DNA of 64,000 nt from Bin87 sp026710825 (GCA_965232815.1 OZ247427.1:1178001-1242000); one strand, 5' to 3'. Positions 51,433 to 60,497 are shown, numbered from the stretch's first letter. The notes: generated by a model not told the origin, from the letters alone. Made by a program: numbers and translations.

Positions 51433-52797
51433 CTAATCTCCCTCGGGAACAGGCGTCTCGGCCAGCAACTCCGGCGGGGTTTTGATGAAGAGGAAGCACG
51501 CTCCCGCTGCGAAGCAGCACAGAGCGCCGGGGATGATGGCGTAGTCATAATCCCCAAACTTGTCGGCGACCCACCCGGCATACACCGGCGACGCCACCAG
51601 CGCCCACGCGTAGGCAAAGGTGATATACCCCCGCAGCGTGGCGAACCGGTCTCGTCCGAAGTACTCGCCCAGCGCCGCCCACACGATCACTCCGGCCCCG
51701 TCCATCATGCCCTCGCACACGACGAACGCCAGAACCAGGGTGATGCCCACCGCCGTCTGCCAGTCTCCCTGCCACAGGAAGAGGTACCCGATTCCCTCCA
51801 CGATGAGGCTGAAGAACATGATAGCTTTCTTGGAAATGCGATCGCCCAGGTAACCCAGGGCCAGGCGGGATACGAAGTTGATGAAGGACATCACGCCGAT
51901 CAGGTTCGCCGCCATCTGAGTGCTCATGCCCTTGTCCTCGACCAGGATGGGGAACAAGCTGACCAGGATGCCCAGCGTGGCCGTCTGGCGCAGGCCGGCA
52001 CCCACCAGCAGCATCCAGTAGGCTTGTGTCCGTAATGCCTCGCGGACGGTGTAGTCGCGGGTCTCGCGGCGGGCGGCGGCAGCGCCCCGTCCAACCCGTG
52101 TCGTCGGCGGTCGGGTGGCGCCGTCGGGCAGTAGGCCCATGTCCTCAGGCTTGTTCCGGAACCAAATGCACAGGGGCAGCAGGATAATCGCGTAGAACCC
52201 TCCCGACGCGATGAGGCCCCACCGCAAGCTCGACTTATCGATCAGCAGGTTCATGGTGGGAATCAAGGCCAACCCACCCAGGGACGAAACCGCCGCCAGG
52301 ATCGAGATCGCCAGGGAACGTCGTCGCTGGAACCACTGGTTGAGTCCGGCGAAGCAGGCGTGCTGGAACGCCATGCTGTTGCCCAGCGACACCAGGCCCA
52401 GGTAGATGAGGGCGAAGCCCCAAAAGCCCGGCAGCCAGAACGCCATGATCGCGTACCCAACCACGGCGATGAGCAGCGAGGGCACCAATACGGCGCGGTT
52501 GCCCCACTTGTCAATCAGCCAGCCGGCCGCCGGTCCTTCCAGCCCTCCCTCGGCGCGGGCGATGGAGAAGATCAGGTTGGTCTGCGCCTGGGTTATGCCC
52601 AACTGGTCGCGAATGGGGATGACCAGGACGCCGAACCCTCGAAAGAAAATCCCGCTGGCGAAGAAGGACATCACCGACGTGATGGCTACCATCCACCAGC
52701 CGTAGTAAATCCCCCCGCCGGGCGACTGTTGCCGCGACCCGGCGACTGGACTGTCTGATACTGCCACTGGCTGTTCCGAAAAAGCGCAATAATTCAA
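51433..52797 (-). CDS. MFS transporter
   Basis: Twelve-helix major facilitator protein of about 454 residues, similar in style to the one at 9950 but not close. It has GWLIDKWGNRAV after helix 2 and GYLGDRISKKA in the second half. The N-terminus is uncertain: the frame opens with TTG at 52797 and a polar Ser/Gln-rich stretch precedes the first helix (GIYYGWWMVA). Substrate unknown, possibly a monocarboxylate. Confidence 0.87.
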   Translation of the reverse strand: MNYCAFSEQPVAVSDSPVAGSRQQSPGGGIYYGWWMVAITSVMSFFASGIFFRGFGVLVIPIRDQLGITQAQTNLIFSIARAEGGLEGPAAGWLIDKWGNRAVLVPSLLIAVVGYAIMAFWLPGFWGFALIYLGLVSLGNSMAFQHACFAGLNQWFQRRRSLAISILAAVSSLGGLALIPTMNLLIDKSSLRWGLIASGGFYAIILLPLCIWFRNKPEDMGLLPDGATRPPTTRVGRGAAAARRETRDYTVREALRTQAYWMLLVGAGLRQTATLGILVSLFPILVEDKGMSTQMAANLIGVMSFINFVSRLALGYLGDRISKKAIMFFSLIVEGIGYLFLWQGDWQTAVGITLVLAFVVCEGMMDGAGVIVWAALGEYFGRDRFATLRGYITFAYAWALVASPVYAGWVADKFGDYDYAIIPGALCCFAAGACFLFIKTPPELLAETPVPEGD

Positions 52798-53000
52798 CCC
52801 AGCCAGTCAATCCGCCAAGGGCAGACCGGCCGGGTCAACGCACATCGGCTGGCAGTGTAACCGTTGGCCCGATTCCGGGCAAACGCGCCGACGGGCAGGC
52901 TGCACCAGCGGAGATGACGTTGCACAGGTGCGCCGGCAACGCTTCCGGGTTTACAATCAGGACCACACCAAGAACGATACGGCGCACCCCTGTGACTCAA

Positions 53001-54089
53001 ATGGTCCGCCACATAATCCACGCCGACCTGGACGCTTTCTACGCCGCCGTGGAGCAACTCGATAACCCCGAGTTGCGCGGCAAGGCAGTGCTGGTCGGTG
53101 GCCGGCCCGAGGGTCGCGGGGTCGTGGCGACCGCATCCTACGAAGCTCGCAGGTTCGGCGTGCACTCGGCGATGCCCATGGCCACCGCGGCGCGCCAGTG
53201 CCCCGAGGGCATCATCGTGCGCCCTCGATTCGACCGCTACCGCGAGATGTCCGCTCAGGTAATGGATATCTTTCGCGCCATCACCGAGATCATCCAACCC
53301 GTGTCCCTGGATGAAGCCTACCTGGACATCACCGATGCGTCTGCGGAAACCTCTCCCATCGCCATCGCGATTGACATCAAGAACCGAGTCCGCCAGGAAG
53401 TCGGGTTGACGATCTCTGTGGGGTTGGGGACCGGCAAGTGCGTCGCCAAAATCGCATCCGACTTCCAAAAGCCGGACGGCCTGGTTGTGGTACCGGAGGG
53501 ACAGGAAGCGGAGTTCCTTGCGCCACTGCCGGTGGGAACGCTATTGGGAGTGGGCCCGAAATCGGCTGCCCGTCTGAACGACGAAGACATCCACACCATC
53601 GGGGATTTGGCCGCCATGCCCGACAGCTGGTTCGCCCGTCGTTTCGGGAAGCGCGGCTCGAGTATCCGCGACCGTGCCCGGGGAATCGACGACGAACCGG
53701 TGCAAACCTCGCGGGAGGCAAAGTCTGTCAGCAGCGAAACCACGTTCCCGCAGGACTTGAGCGCCGTCGAGGAAATTAGACCCGTGGTGGAGCGATTGTC
53801 GAGCAGCGTGGCCTCGGCGCTTGGCCGTAAAGGTATTGCAGGTCGGACCGTAACGGTAAAAATGCGGCTGTCAGACTTTACTACCTTTACGCGTCAGACC
53901 ACCTTGTCGCATGCAACCCGCGACGATGACACCATTGTTGCCACCGCGTGGACCCTGATGGAGCGTGAAATGACCCCCGGCCGCGCGTTCCGGCTGCTAG
54001 GTGTCGGCGTATCCGGGTTCGCTCATGACACGGAAACAGACGGAGATGCCGAACCGTCGCCTGAGTTGCAACAGCCTTTGCGGCTGTGA
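53001..54089 (+). CDS. dinB: DNA polymerase IV (Y-family)
   Basis: Translesion polymerase of 362 residues. Metal ligands lie in HADLDAFYAAVE (D9) and SLDEAYLD (D104, E105). The little-finger domain forms the last third. The ATG at 53001 starts the conserved MVRHIIHADLD; a frame from 52914 has no homology. The SOS or other operator is not evident upstream. It is convergent with cofE. Confidence 0.95.
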   Translation: MVRHIIHADLDAFYAAVEQLDNPELRGKAVLVGGRPEGRGVVATASYEARRFGVHSAMPMATAARQCPEGIIVRPRFDRYREMSAQVMDIFRAITEIIQPVSLDEAYLDITDASAETSPIAIAIDIKNRVRQEVGLTISVGLGTGKCVAKIASDFQKPDGLVVVPEGQEAEFLAPLPVGTLLGVGPKSAARLNDEDIHTIGDLAAMPDSWFARRFGKRGSSIRDRARGIDDEPVQTSREAKSVSSETTFPQDLSAVEEIRPVVERLSSSVASALGRKGIAGRTVTVKMRLSDFTTFTRQTTLSHATRDDDTIVATAWTLMEREMTPGRAFRLLGVGVSGFAHDTETDGDAEPSPELQQPLRL

Positions 54090-54109
54090 GCCTGACGCTT
54101 CCGGCGAGC

Positions 54110-54868
54110 CTACCGAAACAGGTCTTTATCAGGGTCCCGGACGATGGCGCGGCTGTCCGCGTCCTCCATGCGCTCGTAGGGATAACCTTTGATCAGGGCC
54201 ACCGGCACTCCCAGCAGCTTACCGGTCACCAACTCTGCCGTTGCTGCCAATTCGTCGGCGACCGCAATTGTCGTGGTGTGCAACTCGTTGCCGTGGGGGT
54301 CAAACTCGCCCACATAACTGATCACCGGGTTGAAACCCGCCACCCCGATGGACACGTTGATTGCGCCGTTTCGCCACGGACGCCCGAAGGTATCGGACAC
54401 CAGCACGGCGGCGTCCACGCCCAGGCGTTCTCTGATGCTGCTGCGAATTCGGCGGGCCGATGCGTCAGGGTCGACGGGCAGCAGACAGATGGCATCGTTC
54501 CCTGGAATGTTGGACGCGTCAATCCCGGCGTTGGCGCAGATGTAGCCATGGTAGGTTTCGCTGATGATGACGCCGCGGTCCATCCGGACTACCCGCCTGC
54601 TTTCCCGCAGTATCATCTCCGTGTGGCGGGGATCACGTCGATGACCCTCGGTGATGGCGACGGCCAGCGGTGACGCCTCCACCTCGTCAAGGGTCATCAC
54701 CCTGCCCTCGGCTTTGGAGACGATTTTCTGCGTTACCACCACCACGTCGCCATCCTCAATGGGCGTACCCTGGGCCGCGGCGGCGTCTATAATTTGGATG
54801 GCCAGATCATCCCCCGCCTGAACTTCCGGCAGTCCTTCAATTCCAACAGCGCGAATTTCCGGCGGCAT
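54110..54868 (-). CDS. cofE: coenzyme F420-0:L-glutamate ligase
   Basis: Enzyme of 252 residues adding glutamate to F420-0. Family signs are VVVVTQKIVSKAEGR (about residues 42-56), HTEMILRESRRVVR, the VSDTFGRPWRNG stretch and a conserved AADELAA-like part (AVADELAATAEL). Its presence suggests that the organism makes F420, which may serve LLM-class enzymes such as the one at 25306. Convergent with dinB. Confidence 0.93.
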   Translation of the reverse strand: MPPEIRAVGIEGLPEVQAGDDLAIQIIDAAAAQGTPIEDGDVVVVTQKIVSKAEGRVMTLDEVEASPLAVAITEGHRRDPRHTEMILRESRRVVRMDRGVIISETYHGYICANAGIDASNIPGNDAICLLPVDPDASARRIRSSIRERLGVDAAVLVSDTFGRPWRNGAINVSIGVAGFNPVISYVGEFDPHGNELHTTTIAVADELAATAELVTGKLLGVPVALIKGYPYERMEDADSRAIVRDPDKDLFR

Positions 54869-55058
54869 GGCTCACCTCTGCAATACGACGGGATGTAAGG
54901 GGGCGATATCGTAGCGTGCTGACACCAGTTTATCACCCGGGGCGACGCAGCCAGAATATTTCGTGGTAACGGCAATATCCCCGCAGCGAGCGTTGGGTTT
55001 CTCGACGTTCCGGCCGCCGAAACCATCGAATGATCGCCGACCCCGCAAACGAAAACTA

Positions 55059-55087
55059 TTGACAATATTCCAGGCGTTCCGTAACCT
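55059..55087 (+). promoter_or_regulatory. promoter candidate for the tRNA-tuf operon
   Basis: A perfect TTGACA (55059-55064), a 17-bp spacer and TAACCT (55082-55087). The first tRNA starts about 100 bp further on. Confidence 0.6.
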
Positions 55088-55111
55088 GTTTAACCGACTG
55101 ACGAAAACCGG

Positions 55112-55140
55112 ATGGCCCCGGACCTGTCGGGGCCATTTTT
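55112..55140 (+). terminator. hairpin with T-run (attenuator-like) upstream of the tRNAs
   Basis: ATGGCCCCG pairs with CGGGGCCAT around GACCTGT, followed by TTTTT (55136-55140). It has the full form of a Rho-independent terminator but lies between the promoter and the tRNA genes, so it may act as an attenuator or end a small RNA. Confidence 0.7.
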
Positions 55141-55188
55141 AGGTTGTGGCGGGAAGCGATTCCAACCATGGTCGCCGTTGAAATTCGC

Positions 55189-55261
55189 GCCCCGGTGGCG
55201 CAATTGGCAGCGCAGCCGATTTGTAATCGGCAGGCTAGGGGTTCGAGTCCCCTCTGGGGCT
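55189..55261 (+). tRNA. tRNA-Thr (anticodon TGT)
   Basis: Cloverleaf of 73 bases. The acceptor stem GCCCCGG pairs with CTGGGGC (one G-T), and the anticodon stem CCGAT/ATCGG holds TTTGTAA with anticodon TGT. The T-arm contains GTTCGAG. CCA is not encoded. It corresponds to thrU of the conserved thrU-tyrU-glyT-thrT-tufB order. Confidence 0.96.
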
Positions 55262-55312
55262 CTTTCAACGGGTCTCTGAAGCACACTGGAGAACTAGATA
55301 CTGTATCGACAT

Positions 55313-55400
55313 GGAGGGGTGGGTGAGTGGTTAAAGCCACCAGACTGTAAATCTGGCGCCCTGACGGGCTTCGCAGGTTCGAATCCTGCCCCCTCCACCA
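55313..55400 (+). tRNA. tRNA-Tyr (anticodon GTA)
   Basis: Class II tRNA with a long variable arm. The acceptor GGAGGGG pairs with CCCCTCC, and the anticodon loop CTGTAAA holds GTA. CCA is encoded at 55398-55400. Confidence 0.96.
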
Positions 55401-55472
55401 CTTCTAAACAAAAACCTGAGGCCCTGACCGGAATCCGGGTATCCCGCAACAACCGCCGACATATCAAACCAC

Positions 55473-55547
55473 GCCCAAGTAGCTCAGAGGTAGAGCACGT
55501 TCTTGGTAAGAACGGGGTCGGCGGTTCGATTCCGCCCTTGGGCTCCA
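55473..55547 (+). tRNA. tRNA-Thr (anticodon GGT)
   Basis: The acceptor GCCCAAG pairs with CTTGGGC. The anticodon stem CGTTC/GAACG with loop TTGGTAA gives GGT. CCA is encoded at 55545-55547. It corresponds to thrT just before tuf; the tRNA-Gly normally between Tyr and Thr is absent. Confidence 0.96.
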
Positions 55548-55629
55548 CCAGCGCGAATTCCCCGCCGGGGCAAACCCACAAACCCGCGGGTAGGCAAAAC
55601 TGACAAGGAGCAAGGAGTAACTCCCAACC

Positions 55630-56814
55630 ATGGCTAAGCAAGTCTTTGACCGTTCCAAGCCGCACGTGAACGTGGGTACCATTGGTCACGTTGACCACGG
55701 CAAGACCACCCTCACCGCTGCCATCACCAACGTGCTGTCCCAGGAAGGTAACGCCAGTTTCCGCGATTTCGGCAGCATCGACAACGCTCCCGAAGAGCGC
55801 GCCCGCGGCATCACCATCGCCATCGCGCACGTCGAATACGAGACCGAGCAGCGGCACTACGCCCACGTTGACTGCCCCGGCCACGCCGACTACATCAAGA
55901 ACATGATCACCGGAGCCGCCCAGATGGACGGCGCGGTCCTCGTGGTCTCCGCCCCCGACGGCCCCATGCCCCAGACCCGGGAGCACATCCTCCTGGCCCG
56001 CCAGGTGGAAGTCCCCTCCATCGTCGTCGCCCTGAACAAGGTCGATATGATGGACGATGAAGAGTTGCTGGAACTGGTGGAAATGGAAGTCCGCGAACTC
56101 CTGGACACTTATGACTTCCCAGGCGACGATACTCCCATCATCCGCGTCAGCGGCCTCAAGGCCCTCGAAGGCGACGCTGATGCCATGGAAGGCGTCCGGG
56201 AACTCGTCAAGACCATGGACGACTACATTCCCCAGCCGTCCCGCGTAACCGACCAGCCCTTCCTCATGCCCATCGAAGACGTTTTCGGCATCAAGGGCCG
56301 CGGCACCGTCGTAACCGGCCGTGTCGAACGCGGTCAACTCAACGTCGGTGAGGAAGTTGAAATCATCCGCTCCGGCGACGTGCGCCGCACCGTCGCCACC
56401 GGCCTGGAAATGTTCCACAAGCTGCTCGACACCACCGAAGCCGGCGACGCTGTTGGCGTTCTGCTCCGCGGTGTGGACCGAGACGAGGTCGAACGTGGAC
56501 AGGTCCTGGTGGCCCCCGGTTCCATGAGGCCTTATCGCAAGGCCGAAGCCGAGGTGTACGTGCTGAGCCAGGCCGAAGGCGGACGCCACACGCCGTTCTT
56601 CACCGGCTACAAGCCCCAGTTCTACATCCGCACCAGCGACATCACCGGTGAAATCGCCCTGCCCGACGGCGTGGAGATGGTGATGCCTGGCGACAACATC
56701 ACCATGACTGTTAGCCTCATCACGCCTATCGCCGTTGAGGAAGGCCTGCGTTTCGCAATCCGCGAAGGCGGCCGCACCGTCGGCGCCGGCGTGTTCACCA
56801 AACTGCTGGAGTGA
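55630..56814 (+). CDS. tuf: elongation factor Tu
   Basis: EF-Tu, 394 residues, delivers aminoacyl-tRNA to the ribosome. It has GHVDHGKTT (G1), DCPGHADY (G3), NKVDM (G4) and the effector segment RARGITI. Two AGGAG-like motifs lie upstream. It follows tRNA-Thr by about 80 bp and is followed closely by rpmG, secE and nusG. Confidence 0.98.
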   Translation: MAKQVFDRSKPHVNVGTIGHVDHGKTTLTAAITNVLSQEGNASFRDFGSIDNAPEERARGITIAIAHVEYETEQRHYAHVDCPGHADYIKNMITGAAQMDGAVLVVSAPDGPMPQTREHILLARQVEVPSIVVALNKVDMMDDEELLELVEMEVRELLDTYDFPGDDTPIIRVSGLKALEGDADAMEGVRELVKTMDDYIPQPSRVTDQPFLMPIEDVFGIKGRGTVVTGRVERGQLNVGEEVEIIRSGDVRRTVATGLEMFHKLLDTTEAGDAVGVLLRGVDRDEVERGQVLVAPGSMRPYRKAEAEVYVLSQAEGGRHTPFFTGYKPQFYIRTSDITGEIALPDGVEMVMPGDNITMTVSLITPIAVEEGLRFAIREGGRTVGAGVFTKLLE

Positions 56815-56818
56815 CCTT

Positions 56819-56989
56819 ATGGCGCGCAAGTCCACCGACGCACGGCAGATCATCACGCTGCAATGCACCGACTGCCGGGAGCGTAACTACTCCACCATCA
56901 AAAACCGGCGCAGCCACACCAGCCGTATGGAACTGCGCAAATACTGCAGCCGTTGCCGCAATCACATCGTGCACCGTGAAGTGAGGTAA
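56819..56989 (+). CDS. rpmG: 50S ribosomal protein L33
   Basis: Small ribosomal protein of 56 residues of the zinc-binding type, with CTDC and CSRC pairs and the SxxRMELRKYC pattern. ATG at 56819 lies four bases after the tuf stop. The zinc form suggests that it is the primary copy. Standard place between tuf and secE. Confidence 0.95.
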   Translation: MARKSTDARQIITLQCTDCRERNYSTIKNRRSHTSRMELRKYCSRCRNHIVHREVR

Positions 56990-56995
56990 CTGGCC

Positions 56996-57247
56996 GTGGC
57001 CAGAGCATCAGCAAGACGACCTACCCCGATCTCTCCCCGCTCGGTGGGGAGGGTCGGGCCCGTCGGGTTCCTTCGGGAAACCATCTCTGAACTGCGTAAA
57101 TCGGTATGGCCGAGCAAGGAAGAGACGGCCCGTCTCACCGTGATCGTGCTGGTGCTCGCCATCATTATGGGCTTCTTCCTGGGATTGCTGGACCGGGTTT
57201 TCGCTGAGCTATTCACCCGGGTGATCCTCAACCCCACCGTTTTCTAG
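56996..57247 (+). CDS. secE: preprotein translocase subunit SecE
   Basis: Essential SecYEG subunit, 83 residues, one membrane helix near the C-terminus (about residues 49-70) after the conserved amphipathic segment ELRKSVWPSKEE. Translation starts at GTG 56996, six bases after the rpmG stop. The N-terminal extension is Arg/Pro-rich. Confidence 0.95.
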   Translation: MARASARRPTPISPRSVGRVGPVGFLRETISELRKSVWPSKEETARLTVIVLVLAIIMGFFLGLLDRVFAELFTRVILNPTVF

Positions 57248-57391
57248 CGCAGCTTTCTACGCCGGTAAATTCCGTCGGTCGGCGTGCGAAAAGCGCCGGA
57301 CCTTAATGGCGGACTGGCGTAGGTTGCCCGGCCAACGGTGGCAGGCGCACTACCTACCTTCTGATCGACTCGACAAATTAACAGGCCCGTT

Positions 57392-57955
57392 ATGACCACA
57401 ATGCAACCATTTGCCGACCTGCGCTGGTATATCGTCCACACCTATACCGGCCAGGAGGATATGGTCAAGCGTAATTTGGATCTGCGCCGCCATAGCTTCG
57501 GAATGTTGGACCGGATCGCGCGAGTCGAGGTTCCATCCGAGGACGAGATTATCCGCAACAAGGGTGAGCGCACCTCCCAGCGTCGCAAATTGTTCCCCGG
57601 TTACATCCTGGTCCAGATGATCATGGACGATGAAGCCTGGTTCCTGGTCAGGAATACCACCGGAGTCACCGGGTTCATATCCGCTGAGGAAGAAGGAGGC
57701 GACCGCCCGAGGCCGGTGCCTCTCGACGACCGCGAGGTGGATGAGATACTGGAGCGCGTCGCTTCCGGAGAGCCCCGGGCCGTCATTGGCATGAATCAGG
57801 GCGACACCGTCCGAATCTCCGAAGGGCCATTCGCGGACATGCTGGGCAAAGTCGAAGAAGTCGATGAACACCGTGGGCAGGTCAAGGTAATGATATCGGT
57901 GTTCGGAAGAGAAACACCGGTCGAACTGGACTTCATGCAGGTTGAGAAAGTCTAA
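57392..57955 (+). CDS. nusG: transcription elongation/termination factor NusG
   Basis: NusG of 187 residues with its NGN domain (WYIVHTYTGQE near the start, LFPGYILVQM) and the C-terminal KOW domain (EGPFADMLGKVEEVD). It couples transcription to translation or Rho. The spacer from secE is about 145 bp, longer than usual. Followed by rplK 61 bp downstream. Confidence 0.97.
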   Translation: MTTMQPFADLRWYIVHTYTGQEDMVKRNLDLRRHSFGMLDRIARVEVPSEDEIIRNKGERTSQRRKLFPGYILVQMIMDDEAWFLVRNTTGVTGFISAEEEGGDRPRPVPLDDREVDEILERVASGEPRAVIGMNQGDTVRISEGPFADMLGKVEEVDEHRGQVKVMISVFGRETPVELDFMQVEKV

Positions 57956-58016
57956 TCCCCTGCGTCCTAATTTGGCTCCTGACCTTGGTTGGGAAACGTG
58001 ACATTGGAGGCCTTTA

Positions 58017-58445
58017 GTGGCTAAGAAAGTAATGGCAGTGATCAAGCTGCAATTGGAAGCGGGCAAGGCCACGCCCGCGCCGCCGGTGGGCCCTGCGTTG
58101 GGTCAACACGGCGTCAACATTATGGCCTTCGTCAAGGAGTACAACGAACGTACCGGCAGCCAGTCCGGCACCATCGTCCCGGTACATCTGACCGTTTACC
58201 AGGACCGCTCCTTTACCTTCGTAACTCGCACGCCCCCGGCTTCAGACCTCCTTCGCCGCGCCGCCGGCGTTGAAAGAGGCCAGGGCGACGCCCGTGAACC
58301 CCTCGGCGTCACCATCGACAGCGAAGTGCTGCGCGGCATCGCCGAGGAAAAGATGAAGGACCTGAACGCCAACTCGGTCGAGCAGGCCATGAACATCATC
58401 GCCGGCACCGCCCGCAGCATGGGGATCACCGTCGAAGACGACTGA
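58017..58445 (+). CDS. rplK: 50S ribosomal protein L11
   Basis: Ribosomal protein of 142 residues at the GTPase centre. Features are KLQLEAGKATPAPPVGPALG and KEYN near the N-terminus and a GTARSMG near the C-terminus. Start is GTG at 58017. Start of the rplK-rplA-rplJ-rplL block. Confidence 0.97.
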   Translation: MAKKVMAVIKLQLEAGKATPAPPVGPALGQHGVNIMAFVKEYNERTGSQSGTIVPVHLTVYQDRSFTFVTRTPPASDLLRRAAGVERGQGDAREPLGVTIDSEVLRGIAEEKMKDLNANSVEQAMNIIAGTARSMGITVEDD

Positions 58446-58480
58446 CATCGACGCGCAAACTGCCAAGGGAGACCAGCGCC

Positions 58481-59194
58481 ATGCCGAAACATAGCCGCCG
58501 TTACAACACCGTCGCCGAGCGCGTGCCGGAAGACGCCGTATATCAGCCCCGCGAGGCCATTGACCTGATCAAGGAACTGTCCACGGCCAAGTTCGACGAG
58601 ACCGTGGAAGTGCACCTACGTACCAACGCGGACGTGCGCCATGCCGAACAGCAGGTGCGCGGAGTGACTGTTCTGCCCCACGGCCTTGGCAAGGAAACGC
58701 GCGTCCTGGTGTTCGCCACCGGCGAAGCTGTGGACATCGCGCGACAGGCCGGCGCCGACTACGTGGGCGACGACGACCTGATCGCCCAGATCGAGGGCGG
58801 ATGGCTGGAATTCGATGTGGGATTGGCTATCCCCGAGGTGATGTCCAAGATCGGCCGTTTGGGCCGCATACTGGGACGACGCGGGCTGATGCCCAACCCC
58901 CGAACCGGAACTCTGGTCCCGGCTCGCGACCTCCCCCGCGTTATCCAGGAATCCAAGGCTGGCCGCCTCGAGTTCCGGACCGACCGCACAGCCATTATCC
59001 ATGGCCAGTTCGGCAAGTCCTCCTTCGAAACAGATTCTCTGATGGACAACCTGACGGTCTTCATGGATTCCGTGATGCGGGAAAGGCCCGACGCAGTAAA
59101 AGGCGCGTTTATCAAGTCAGCCTATATCACGTCGTCCATGGGCCCCGGCATCTCTGTGGACGTTGCCACGCTGCAGACCATGAAACCGGATTAG
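58481..59194 (+). CDS. rplA: 50S ribosomal protein L1
   Basis: Ribosomal protein of 237 residues that forms the L1 stalk and, in other bacteria, represses its own operon by binding mRNA. It has the two-domain form with the LMPNPRTGTL and GKSSFETDSLMDN motifs. Normal length. GGGAGA lies before the ATG. Confidence 0.97.
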   Translation: MPKHSRRYNTVAERVPEDAVYQPREAIDLIKELSTAKFDETVEVHLRTNADVRHAEQQVRGVTVLPHGLGKETRVLVFATGEAVDIARQAGADYVGDDDLIAQIEGGWLEFDVGLAIPEVMSKIGRLGRILGRRGLMPNPRTGTLVPARDLPRVIQESKAGRLEFRTDRTAIIHGQFGKSSFETDSLMDNLTVFMDSVMRERPDAVKGAFIKSAYITSSMGPGISVDVATLQTMKPD

Positions 59195-59443
59195 CCACTG
59201 TTGCGTTCCCGGAACGCGGATGATAGGCTACTCTCAAACCTGAATACAACATACAACGCTTGAGACAGCGGGTCCCTAACACAGGGATAATGGCTTGAAA
59301 TCGCCGCCCGCCGAGGCAAGAGGTACAGTGATACGTCCCCATCGGGGATGTTCAGCCCCGCGTCTACGTCTCAAAGCGCGGGGCTTTCGCTTGTTACCCA
59401 ACGCGAACATCCCGACCGAAATCTGACCACTAGGAGGAAAACA
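59195..59443 (+). promoter_or_regulatory. rplJ leader (L10-type autoregulatory region)
   Basis: The 250-bp leader before rplJ contains a 9-bp hairpin AGCCCCGCG...CGCGGGGCT at 59354-59385 followed by TTCGCTTGTT. An extended leader in this place is where L10(L12) binds its own mRNA in many bacteria; whether this one does is inferred from position. Confidence 0.6.
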
Positions 59444-60061
59444 TTGCCAACCCAGGCAAAAGTCGACCGCGTAGCCGAACTGCGTGAGAAACTGGAGAAC
59501 TGCTCCATCGTTATCTCCACCGGCTGCTCGGGTATAGGCGTTAACCAGATGGTGAGCCTGCGCCGGCGCATGCGCGAAGGCGGCGTCGAGTTCATCGTCA
59601 TCAAGAACAATTTGCTTAACCTGGCTGCCGACGGCGCGAACGTCCCCCAGCTCAAGGAGGTGGTCGCCGGCCAGACGGCCATCGCCCTCGGCTACGATGA
59701 CGCCGTCACTATCGCCAAGGCGGTCTCCGATGCTGCCAATGCAGACGGCACCCTCCAGATCCATGGCGCGGTGATCGGTGATGGACCGGCGATGGCTCCC
59801 GCCGAGGTATCTCGGCTGGCATCGTTGCCGCCCCAACCTGTGTTGCTCGCCCAATTGTTGGGCAACATGCAGGGGCCGTTGTACGGTCTGGCCACCGCGC
59901 TGAACGCCACCATCGCGAGCCTTGCCTATGTACTGCAGGCTCGCATGGATCAAATACAACCCGAGGATGCTCAGCCCGAGGAAGTACAAGCCGAGGACGC
60001 GCAAGCCGAGGACGCGCAACCCGAGGAAGTGCAGCCCGAGGCTGTTGCGGCCGACGAATAA
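59444..60061 (+). CDS. rplJ: 50S ribosomal protein L10 with acidic repeat tail
   Basis: L10 holds the L7/L12 stalk on the ribosome. The start is TTG at 59444 with an ideal AGGAGG 6 bases upstream, giving 205 residues. The family core (VDRVAELREKLENCS at the start, LLGNMQGP near residue 145) is normal. After about residue 170, where most L10 proteins end, there is an acidic tail of about 33 residues made of imperfect QPEE/AEDA units, which is unusual. rplL follows after 49 bp. Confidence 0.95.
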   Translation: MPTQAKVDRVAELREKLENCSIVISTGCSGIGVNQMVSLRRRMREGGVEFIVIKNNLLNLAADGANVPQLKEVVAGQTAIALGYDDAVTIAKAVSDAANADGTLQIHGAVIGDGPAMAPAEVSRLASLPPQPVLLAQLLGNMQGPLYGLATALNATIASLAYVLQARMDQIQPEDAQPEEVQAEDAQAEDAQPEEVQPEAVAADE

Positions 60062-60110
60062 CCGATTATCTCCCGCACAACAAACGCTACCAAACACAGG
60101 AGGCAAAACC

Positions 60111-60497
60111 ATGGCAGTGAATCAGGAAGTATTGGAAGCCATCAAGAACATGAGCGTTATGGACCTGGCCGACCTGGTCAAGGCCATCGAGGAAGAGTTC
60201 GGCGTGTCCGCCGCCGCGCCTGTGGCAGTAGCCGCCGCACCCGCAGCGGTGACCGACGACGCTCCGTCCGCGGCCGCCGACGATCAGACCGAATTCACCA
60301 TCACGCTGGCCGACTTCGGCGCCAACAAGATCAACGTCATCAAGGCCGTGCGCGAAGTCACCGACCTCGGTCTCCGCGAGGCCAAGGAACTTGTTGAGTC
60401 CGCGCCAACCCGGGTCAAGGAAGGGGTCAACAAGGAAGAGGCTGACTCCATCAAGGGCAAGCTGGAAGAGGCCGGAGCCACTGTCCAGGTCGGCTAA
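60111..60497 (+). CDS. rplL: 50S ribosomal protein L7/L12
   Basis: Stalk protein of 128 residues. The N-terminal dimerisation domain (LEAIKNMSVMDLADLVKAIE), an Ala/Pro hinge (residues about 38-60) and the C-terminal factor-binding domain ending in AGATVQVG are typical. AGGAGG precedes the ATG. In most bacteria rpoB follows; here it does not. Confidence 0.97.
   Translation: MAVNQEVLEAIKNMSVMDLADLVKAIEEEFGVSAAAPVAVAAAPAAVTDDAPSAAADDQTEFTITLADFGANKINVIKAVREVTDLGLREAKELVESAPTRVKEGVNKEEADSIKGKLEEAGATVQVG

Larger units (their letters stand above)
54869..55188. other. control region of the tRNA-tuf cluster
   Basis: 320 bp without a gene. It contains the promoter at 55059-55087 and the terminator-like hairpin at 55112-55140. 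The part from 54869 to 55050 shows nothing clear. Confidence 0.6.

Noticed and set aside
55294..56868. Long minus-strand frame across tRNAs and tuf
   Set aside because: It overlaps three clear tRNA genes and tuf on the opposite strand and is a by-product of strong codon bias in tuf.
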